DNA from: Azolla pinnata
Lineage: Eukaryota > Streptophyta > Polypodiopsida > Salviniales > Salviniaceae
Reading direction: 5' to 3'
Assembly: GCA_037176905.1 (NCBI GenBank)
Contig: JBBBWG010005535.1
Coordinates: 1 to 24,256 of the forward strand
DNA: 24,256 bases
Shown here: one piece after another, positions 11,320-20,500 of the stretch
How the letters are laid out: every line of letters begins with the position of its first letter
Numbering within the stretch: the first letter of the stretch is position 1
The notes under the pieces: generated by a model
What the model saw: the letters and a program-made list of their open reading frames with translations, nothing else
Told to the model about the DNA's origin: nothing
Databases searched by the model: none
Position numbers and translations under genes: made by a program

Positions 11320-12070
11320 GCGGCTTTGTGATGTTACATACGTAGCATACCGTATGCGTACAATACGTATGCTAGGTATTTTAAAAGTACGCAATAAAGT
11401 TTCTACTGATCCTTAGAACGCGTATTTTCAACGTATAGCGGTTCAGTACGTTAAATACGTTACACGTGGTTCGAATATGGGATCATTACATATTAAATAC
11501 GTTAAACGTGGATTAAATACATAAAATTTGGGTTAGATACATTAAATACGAGTTAAATACGTAGAATATGGGTCAAATAAACTAAGTACGCTCGATAATT
11601 ATACAAAATTTCAATTAATTCAACCTGCATATCATGAAGAGTTTTCATATTCTATATCTTGTCTAGTAAACTTCAAATATGTTAAATATGGGGTTGAATA
11701 CGTCAAAGTATGTTAGATCATTATACAAATTTACAATTAGTTAAACCTGCATGTCGCGAACTGTTTTCATATTCCGTTTCTTGGCATCAGTAAACTTATA
11801 AAATCTTAAATTGTCGAAAATCAAATCTCAACTTGAAGTTTATAAAATGACTAATATTCGCTTGCCAGACGAAACAGTAGCCCTAGTAAAAAAATAATGT
11901 TGAAAATCAGAAAATTGTCTGAGGAAAAATAAACTGTGAGGGATATATGTAGAACTATAGCTGCCCTAGTAAGCAATAATTTTGAGAATTACAAATTTGT
12001 CTTTAAAAATAAAAAGCTATACATATCCCAAGAGAGATATGTACATAAGTTAGAACCGTAGCTAGTCTCT
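11320..12070. repeat. Mosaic of local tandem duplications (122-bp and 83-bp periods)
   Basis: Three parts can be read. At 11330-11590 TACGT/TAAATACG words recur, including a short palindrome GCATAC-C-GTATGC near 11346. At about 11592-11800 two diverged copies of a 122-bp unit are present (TTATACAAA at 11599 and 11721, both followed by AACCTGCAT, GTTTTCATATTC and AGTAAACTT). At about 11878-12060 two copies of an 83-bp unit occur (CCCTAGTAA at 11881, CCCTAGTAAG at 11964, with similar downstream sequence ending in GATATATGTA or GATATGTACA). No transposon termini or coding domains are visible. Confidence 0.65.
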
Positions 12071-12589
12071 ACCGAATCTATCGGTACCTCCGACGTGTTT
12101 GGCCGAGAGCAAGAATCGATTGGTAAAGAGTAGCATCATCAAGATCGTGACAAGCGCAAGCCGATCGTTACTGCGATTTGCTGATGATCTGCGATCGACA
12201 GTGTCCGAATTGTCACGCATGTTGTGTGTTTCGCGTTTCGGCTCTGTTGTAGCAGTGCCATACTTGTTCGTCGATCGGATGTCCTAACCAGGATCAAGGT
12301 CCTTTCACGGGATGTTAATAGTTTCAGAAGTGATTTATGAGTTTCGTTTTTGTTCGAGCAATTATGAACTCAAATTGGTTCAGACTAGAACCGCAGTCTT
12401 TAACGACTTTGATTATACGTGTTCGACTGCAGATTCCATAACGTCTTGTACTAATCGTGATCATGATCGTCATTCGGATCTCGATCCCGGCCCTAAATCG
12501 CACTAATCTCGATCCTAATCCTTGTCCTTGTCCTTCTATAAATGGCAAGCGAGATCCGTCGGAGAGATTCTCGAGCAGGCAGATCGGAC
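12071..12589. other. Intergenic, weak 6-bp periodicity, no gene
   Basis: No coding region could be supported. From about 12440 the sequence consists of six-base words such as TAATCG, TGATCA, CGATCC and ATCCTA in register. This looks like heavily decayed telomere-type hexamers leading into the array further right. Confidence 0.35.
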
Positions 12590-12609
12590 CTCTCTCTCTC
12601 TCTCTCTCT
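12590..12609. repeat. (CT)n microsatellite
   Basis: A perfect CT dinucleotide run, followed by a short TATATA segment. A second imperfect CT-rich run lies at about 12789-12815, immediately before the telomere-like array. Confidence 0.9.
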
Positions 12610-12820
12610 TTGTATATATACATGCATAATGAATTCGTACTGATCGTGATCATAATCACCGTTCTAATCATGAATGTGATCCTAATCGTAACAATCACAT
12701 TCCCGATCATAGGCCGATGGGGAAAGATCATCAATCAACTTCCACTAGACAACGAGTTGTAATCGATCAGAACATCTGCTAATCATGCTCATCTCTCTCT
12801 ATCTTTCTCTCTCTCGTTGC

Positions 12821-13993
12821 AACACACACGCTTAGTAGTCGTCCTAAACACAGTCCTAACCCTAATCCTAGAACTAATCCTCGAGTTATTACAAAAGTTA
12901 GACCATCTTAGGTGTTGCACTAGATTTAGCGACACATTTTTGCAAGCAAGTGAAAACAACAACAAAAGAACTCCTGATCCTAACCCTAACCCTAACCCTA
13001 CAACACACACATTTAGTGCTCATACTAAACACTCTCCTAAACCTAACCCTAACCCTAATCCTACAACACATACGCTTAGTAGTCATACTAAACACTGTCC
13101 TAATCCTGACCCTAACCCTAACCCTAACCCTAATCCTACAACACACACGCTTAGTATCTCATACTAAACAAACTCCTAATCCTAACCCTAACCCTAACCC
13201 TAACCCTAACCCTAACCCTGATACTACAACACACAAGCGTAGTACTCACACTAAATCCCCTCCTAATCCAAATCCTTACCATAATCCTAACCCTAATACT
13301 ACAACACACAGGCTTAGTACTCATACTAAATACACTCCTAACCCTAATCCTAATCCTTACCCTAAACCTAACCCTAAACCTTACTCCAACGCTAACCCTA
13401 ATATTACAACGCATAGGCTTAGTACTCACACTAAATCCCCTCCTAACCGAAATCGTTACCCTAATCCTAACCCTAATACTACAACACACAGGCTTAGTAC
13501 TCGTACTAAATACACTCCTAACCCTAACCCTAACCCTAATCCTAACCCCGATCCTAATCCTAATCCTTACCCTAAACCTAACCCTAATCGTAACCCTAAC
13601 CCTAATACTATAACACATAGGCCTAGTACTCGTACTAAATTCCCTCCTAATCCAAATCCTTACCCTAATCCTAACCCTAATACTACAACACATAGCCTCA
13701 ATACTCGTACTAAATTCCCTCTTATCCCAAATCCTTACCCTAATACTACAACACACAGGCTTAGTGCTCGTACTGAATCCCCTCCTAACCCTAATCCTCA
13801 CCCTAATCCTAACCGTAATACTAAAACGCACAGGCTTAATACTCGTACTATATACACTCCTAACCCTAATCCTAACCCTAATACTACAACACACAGGCTT
13901 ACTCCTCGCACTAAATACACTCCTAACCCTAATCCTGAACCTAATCCTGACCCTAACCCTAACCCTAACCCTAACCCTAACCCTAACCCTAAG
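12821..13993 (+). repeat. Composite interstitial telomere-like (CCCTAA)n array with conserved spacer
   Basis: Blocks of CCCTAA hexamers (the human-type TTAGGG repeat on the other strand) and the variants CCTAAT, CCTGAC and CCTTAC alternate with a spacer of about 35 bp of the form ACAACACACAGGCTTAGTAC followed by TCGTACTAAA. I count about 13 spacers, near 12821, 13001, 13063, 13138, 13226, 13301, 13405, 13481, 13609, 13684, 13747, 13821 and 13884. The longest pure hexamer runs are near 13180-13218 and 13951-13992. Because most unit lengths are multiples of three, reading frames stay open through the array on both strands (for example plus 12950-13996); these are a by-product of the repeat. Confidence 0.9.
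12896..12966 (+). repeat. Left direct repeat near the array edge
   Basis: About 70 bp, including TTAGACCAT, TTAGG, TTGCACTA, TTTAG, GACACATTTT and GCAAGTGAAAA, is repeated with moderate divergence at 13996-14068. The shift is about 1100 bp, so the main body of the array lies between two copies of one sequence. The copy sits after a first short spacer-plus-hexamer unit (12821-12895). Confidence 0.8.
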
Positions 13994-13995
13994 TA

Positions 13996-14068
13996 GAGTT
14001 TAGACCATTTTAGGAATTGCACTAAATTTAGTGACACATTTTGGGGGCAAGTGAAAAACAGAAGAAAA
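13996..14068 (+). repeat. Right direct repeat flanking the array
   Basis: The partner of the repeat at 12896-12966. It begins TTTAGACCATTTTAGG and continues through TTGCACTAAATTTAG and GACACATTTT to GCAAGTGAAAA, after which the sequence becomes GAA-rich. Its position suggests that the array expanded or was duplicated together with its flank. Confidence 0.8.
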
Positions 14069-14081
14069 AACATGAAGTCAG

Positions 14082-14140
14082 AAAGAAGACGAAGAAGAAG
14101 ACGAAGACGAAGAAGAAGAAGAAGAAGAAGAAGAAGAAAG
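14082..14140 (+). repeat. (GAA)n / GAAGAC microsatellite
   Basis: A nearly pure run of GAA triplets with a few GAC interruptions. It lies about 360-420 bp upstream of the kinesin start codon, near the expected transcription start region of gene B. Confidence 0.9.
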
Positions 14141-14501
14141 AGGCGGCCTTCTTCTTCGCCATCGCCATCGCCATCGCCCCAATTTGGTGCCGTCTGCTCC
14201 GCGCATTGATTTCTCTGCTCCCTGCCTTTCCCGTCTCTGCTCTCTGCGTCTCTGTCTCTGTGTGTTGTGTTGCCTTTCCTCTCGGTCGGCGTCTCTTCAG
14301 TCGCGGCGGCAGAGAAAACCCTAGCGCAAATGCACCATCGTTCCTGAAGGGGAAGACGCAAGAGCAGGAGCTTCGTCGGTCCCGAAGGGAAGACGCAAGA
14401 GCAAGAGCAAGAGCAAGAGCAGGAGCAAGAGCAAGAGCAGGAGCGGGAGCAGGAAACGAAGGTGAAGCAGAACTACGAGAGAGTAAGGAGGGGGCGTAAA
14501 A
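14141..14501 (+). promoter_or_regulatory. Gene B promoter / 5' UTR with telo-box and short uORF
   Basis: A pyrimidine-rich CTCTG tract (about 14205-14265) is followed by a telo-box at 14315-14324 (AAAACCCTAG) and a purine-rich hexamer repeat. An upstream ATG at 14330 opens a five-codon frame (MHHRS) that ends at 14347, 154 bp before the main start. If transcription starts before 14330 this small frame could lower translation of the kinesin. The transcription start itself cannot be placed by eye. Confidence 0.5.
14391..14454 (+). repeat. (GAGCAA/GAGCAG)n hexamer repeat in the gene B leader
   Basis: About ten hexamers of GAGCAA, GAGCAG or GAGCGG lie in tandem. The segment AAGACGCAAGAGCA just before also occurs at 14353 and 14390, so the leader has grown by local duplication. 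Confidence 0.85.
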
Positions 14502-17500
14502 ATGGCGTTCCAGGCCGCCTCTTCTTCCTCGGCCGCCTCTTCGACTACCGAATCCAGCCCGACTGATCTGCAGAGACGATGTCCAGCTGACCCTAACGAT
14601 GACGCCTCCCTGGTTGCTGAGCTTCATCCAGGCGGAGGAGGAGGGGAGGAAGAAGAGGAACAACAGCAGCAACGACAACTACGTCAAGTGGAGGAAGCAG
14701 CGTTGTCGGGGGAGGGGACATCAGAAAGGGAAGGAGGATCAGCGGCAGGAGACGAGGAGGAAGGAGAAGCAGGTCCTGTCCTTGTTTCATTCCTTGCTTT
14801 TCGCTGCGCTTTCCTGCACGGGCCTTTAGACTCCTCTCATGCCACGGCTTCTCGGCATCGCATGCATTTCCATCAATGCCGGGCTATATATTTACATTTT
14901 GCAGAAACGTTTCCGTTCCTTCCATTTTTCCAAGCTCCTCCAGTTCTGATTTTCCTGTTTGAGCTGCCGTTCATCACAACCTTGGTCAGGCTTGCTGCAT
15001 TCCGTTTGGAGTCTCATCTGCATTTTCCCAAGCTCCTCCAGTTTTAGTTATCCTGTTTGGGCTTCTGTTCATCACAACCTTCGTCAGGCTTGCTGCATTT
15101 CGTTGGAAGTCTCTTTTTTCTCTCGTTTCTGATGCTGTGAAAGCTAGCGCTTCAAAGCTTGCTCCTTTTCACTCGCAGCTTCTGCCTATTTTCTTTTCTG
15201 CTTGCTGTTTGGTTCTTTCAAAGTTTCTGGCTCATTCAATCGAGACTTTTCAGTTTGATCCCATTATAGTTTCTGGCTTATTCGATCATGACACTGGAGT
15301 TGTCATTCTGCAGCAAAGAGAAGATATCTCGCAATGGATTGGGTTCAACGTGTCGTTGGACCATTGAACCTCTCTGATGATCCCACTGAAGAGGAATTTC
15401 TCCGCAGTTTGCAGGACGGGAGGCTTCTTTGTAACCTCCTCAGCAAAATTTTTCCAGATGGTCTGCTGCTCGAGGTATTTCTTGTCGTTTCTTCAGTAAT
15501 ACCCATTCTGTGTGTTTACACTACCACATTCTCTAAGAGAAAAAGGTGTATATAACATGCATTTTGTCTATCAGACTCCATCTCAGGACTTCAGCGACGA
15601 TGTGAGCACGTTCCTTGCTGTGGTGAAAGAGCTGAAACTGCCATCATTTGAAGCAACAGACCTAAAAGAGGTTTGATCTAGCTGTCTATCAAGTCTCAGT
15701 TTTGAAGAGGCTTATCATCACTATTGCTCGTAAATAAGCTAATTCCTCTTTCGATTCCTGAAAGAGAAACATGGAGCATTTAATATCAGGAATCGATCAG
15801 AAATTCTGTTATATCTCTATGGTTTTTGCTGCCCTGTAATGGAGCACTTTCTGCCTAAAAAACTTCGTTTTCAATGATATTTCCACCTTGGAAGCTTTGA
15901 ATATCAGCTGACATTGTTTACTGAATGAAATCACATTGTTTTATCAACTGCCTTTTTGAATATGCCAAAATGCTTTGACTACCTACAGCTGTATGATGCA
16001 CATCCAAAACGAGCTGTTTGATGATTGGCAAGTGGTGTGACAAAATGAAGTTATGACCTAGATAGCTGAACTCACTAAATCCAAATACTTGAAAACATCT
16101 GTTTGTAGTGTGATCCAAGGTTGAAGCCATATTGATGGATTAGGAGAAGTTGAAATGCCAACTAGTTTTTATATTCACAGAAACTCACTCAATATCTGGT
16201 GAGTTTTGAACTGTCTACTGCATTTTCATGTGTGGTGGTTTTTCTCCCTTCTTGTTTTCTTTAGAACGTGGCAATCCAATGACCTTTGTATTGATAGAGA
16301 AATTCTTATAACATCTGGCAGCTTGTATCTATGGTAGTTTTGTAGAATGTACTGCACATTTTCATGAGTTTTGTTTTGTCTTTCCTGTCATTTACTTTTG
16401 TGCCTTTTTCTAAGGTTTTTGTATTGTTTTTTTCAGGGTAGTGATAGACTATCCTCTTGTGCAAGGGTTGTAGATTGCCTTCTTTCCCTTCGATCTTATG
16501 CTGAATCTCAGAAAGTGGAACAGCTCGATGTTCGGAGACATCATGAAACTGATCATTCTGCTAGTGATCAGAGATACTATCCCATTGAAAATGGAATTCA
16601 TGTTGTTGATCTACCCCAGAAAAGTCCTCAGCCCCGAAAGAGATGGGCCATCCCCGAGTCTGGTAACTTTGACGATGAATATGAGACCAGTACAATCAAT
16701 GTGCAGAAATCATGCGAGCAAGATTCCTATATTGCTGACGAAAATTTTGTACCGAAGTCTAACCAAACTGGGACAGGTTATATTTACCTCTTTCATCGAT
16801 TAATGGTGTAGAATGCTGCATATGCACAAGATTGTGTTCGTTTTAATGAGTAAGCTGCATTCGCTGGACCTTTTTGATCACAAGAGAATTCACTGTGTTT
16901 TAATGCAGGCATGACTTCAGTGAGTATACAACAAATCACTCATAAGTTCCGTGAAATTTTGAGAATGAAATCAGCTGAGGAGTCAACAGTATTGAATAGT
17001 CTTGATGTAAGGAGTTGAAATATAGCCATTTAATTCGGGCTAAATTATTTAGCTTGCTGTTGTAACTCTTTCTTATGGGGATTCATCAGAATCTTCCCTC
17101 ACAATCACTTGTAGGCCATGTTCCTGATGTGCCTGGAGAGAACAGCCAAGATGAGGTTGCTGGAGTAAGTCTATTTTGCGAGCAGAAGATCTCATTGGTT
17201 GTGTAATAGTCCCCATGGATTGGTTATCCATGTCTTTTATGTTTCTAATACGTCTCACATTATTAGGTTGTAGAATGTATGCTAAAACGGGTGCTAGCTG
17301 AATTTGAAAGACGCCTTATGGTGCAGAATGAACAAGTAGTGAAGGTAATTCCACTTTCTTTTTGACGTTTGGAGTTTATAAACAGTGATGCTTTCACTTT
17401 ACCGTTGGATCTTTTTTATAGCTCAAGAGCATGTTGAAAGAACATATGCTGCGGGAAGATAAACTTGTAACAAGAGCAGAAATCTTGGAGACACTAGTTG

Positions 17501-20500
17501 CAGGTGCTGGAGAAGAGGTCAAGGTAAACAGCATTTCCAAGTAATCGATTTCATGAACATTTGAATCTGGGAATATGTTTGTTTGGTGCAACTCTCACAG
17601 CTTTTCAGTAACGTGTTTACATTGATATCATGAGTGTTGGCTTTTTATGAACGTGGTCAAAATATACATGGCATCGTTAGCTTCGAAATATGCTCTTTCA
17701 TTGAGTTCACTGTATGTTACTTATTTTCAGTAGTTAATTTCTGACAGTGGATGTGCTTTTGCAGATTGTGTCCAGCCAGCTTCAACAAATAAAGGTTTAC
17801 TCCTTATTAAAATTGTTTTCATGATTTTCTTTTCCTGGCATTGTGTTATTAAGCTTATCATCTAGGGATAGATCTCAAGAAAATATCTGCATTATTCAAT
17901 TCTAAATATGGCATTCTGAGCTGTAATGAGCTGTAAACCCTTATCTGCTCAATGATGTCAACTTGCTGAACAGCAGACTTGTCTGAATTAGTTGTCGAAC
18001 AATTGGGAAACTATTAATTCTCATATGGATCCACTTCATATACTCGTTTGCTCTGGTTGGTCTTATTTCAGACGATTTTAAAAAGGTTTGCAGGTTCCAA
18101 AATGTTTCATGGCAGTGATCACACTTGCGAATGTAGTTCCATGATGAATTAACAGCTCGGTTTTGTTTTGAGGTAGAATGATAAAGCGTCAGTGAAAATG
18201 TCTGTGTAAGATGGATAGGTGTTCTCTCAGGTGATGTAGCCGTACTTAATGAGATTAAATCTAGGCAGATCTATTGTCATCTAGGATCAGGGTTGCTAGA
18301 AGTTATTATAGAAATGAGTGCTACTCATCCACATCAGACATCGTTTCTACTTTTTCATGGAGATGGAACATCTACTTATATCCAATGTGTATTGTGAAAT
18401 ATCTATTTTCTATTCTGTATACACATATATCCGAATATCTTACTTCATTTTTTTATTTCTCTCTCTATATATCCATGAACATAGAGAATTCAAGTAGTGT
18501 GCATCTGTAATGTGAAATTTGTTTGTCGTCTTATTTATTTTATGATTGATGTTGTGCATCTACAGAAAGAAAAACTGCAAGCAGAAGCGGAGAAAATTGA
18601 AAAAGAAATCATGATCGGGAAGTTGTTGAGGGAAATAGAGGAGAAGGATGCTCTTGTGGAGAATCTGAAGAAAGAGTTGCATTTTGTGAAGCAGACAGAT
18701 CATGAACGATTTCAGCAGCTAGAGCTTGAAAAACGTGCCTTAGAAAAGAAATTCCTCGCTGAATTGGCTGAACGTGATGTTGTAGTAGATAAAGCAAAGA
18801 AGAAAGTGATGGATCTAGAGGCAAATTCAGCAGTTGAAATAAAATCACTCCAAAAAATGCACGAGCAGTATAGGTCTTTTGTTGTGTCACAATTTGAATT
18901 GTTTCAGGTAAGAAATCTAAAATTAGTTGGTTTTGATAGTGTGTATGCATGAACTCAGGATCTAGCAGACTGGGGGTCAGAGGGACGAGGGTTTTATGTT
19001 TTAAATGCGTATTGCATGAAATTATTGACAGTCACTGATTGTAATGCCGGTTGCATTGGATTTCTATGGTATTTTGAATTTTCAGGGTGTAAAAAGGGAA
19101 TTGCACATGTTGAGAGAAACAGTTTCATGTTTGCCAGCTTCGTGGCAGGAAAATCTGCAACTACTTGGTAAGCATAGCAAAAATAGGTTTGGTTGGCTGA
19201 GAATTTTTCAAAAGCTATGTCTGGTCAATATATATTGATGAAAATTTTCTGCTTGCTTATTGTATGTTAGAGGGTCAGCTACAAGGATTGGTACATGCTG
19301 CTTCAGGTTATCATCAGGTCTTAGCAGATAATCGTCAGTTATACAATGAGGTTCAAGATTTGAAAGGTGAATCTGTTAAAAATCATGCAAGGCAAATAAA
19401 AAAATTATGTGAAAACTCACATCAGTTGATGGTATTTCTGTCTCACAGGTAACATCAGAGTTTATTGTAGGGTTAGGCCATTTCTTCCAGGGCAACTTAC
19501 AGAACACACTTCTGTGGACTTTGTGGGAGTGAATGGGGACTTGATAATCCACAACCCCCTCAAACCACAAGCAAAGGACGGCAACAAGGTGTTCCGCTTC
19601 AACAAGATATTTGGACCTTCTGTAACACAAGGTGACATGAATTACTTAATTCAAAGTAATTTCGTATTGCATTGGAATCATTTTAACCGTTTAATGTTGA
19701 TTACCTATTTGTATTGAAATTATAGAGGAAGTTTTCTTGGATACTCAACCTTTGATAAGGTCTGTCTTGGATGGCTTCAATGTCTGCATATTTGCCTATG
19801 GTCAGACAGGGTCAGGAAAGACATACACCATGGTCAGTCTTGGTTAAACAGCATGCATAAGATCATTCTAAAATGCGGATTTAAAAGTTTCATATTTTTC
19901 TGCAAACTATTTTTTAGAGTGGTCCGGACAGCATGTTGCAAGAAGATTGGGGTGTGAATTATCGAGCTCTTGATGATCTTTTCCATATATCTCAGAGTAG
20001 GAAAGATGTCATTAGTTACGAAGTGGGTGTGCAGATGATTGAAATCTACAACGAGAAAGTGCAGGATCTCCTATCTACAGATGGTCCAAACAGGAAATAT
20101 CCTTTAATGCTCTGTTGCTCACTGTGTTAGCGTATACCACTCATTTGTAATAGACATGATCTGCTGTCTTGTTCCTTAATATTTTTCACATTGGAGATAC
20201 GAAACAATTCCCAATTAAATGGACTCAATGTTCCTGATGCTTGTATGCTGCCTGTGAATTCCACCGAGGATGTTCTGAAGCTTATGAAGATTGGGCAAAA
20301 GAACAGGGCTGTTGGAACCACTGCCCTCAATGAACATAGCAGTCGCTCCCATAGGTTTGCAAAAGGATTTACTTCATGTTATCTTATCAATATATTTCCT
20401 TCCTCAATGTAACCGATTCTACTTTTGTCCCCTTTGCAGTGTATTGACTGTGCATGTACGCGGATTAGAAATAGCCACAGGCTCTCTCTTGCATGGATGT

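Noticed and set aside
11330..11400. Palindromic TACGTA / GCATACCGTATGC words as transposon ends
   Set aside because: No matching inverted terminus or target duplication was found elsewhere in the window.
10966..11416. Overlapping open frames of 142 and 147 codons on opposite strands
   Set aside because: No recognisable domain, no splice or start support, and openness on both strands suggests compositional chance.
14041..14499. 152-codon plus-strand frame with poly-Lys and poly-Ala-Arg
   Set aside because: It is a translation of GAA and GAGCAA microsatellites in the kinesin leader, and it ends just before the well-supported start.
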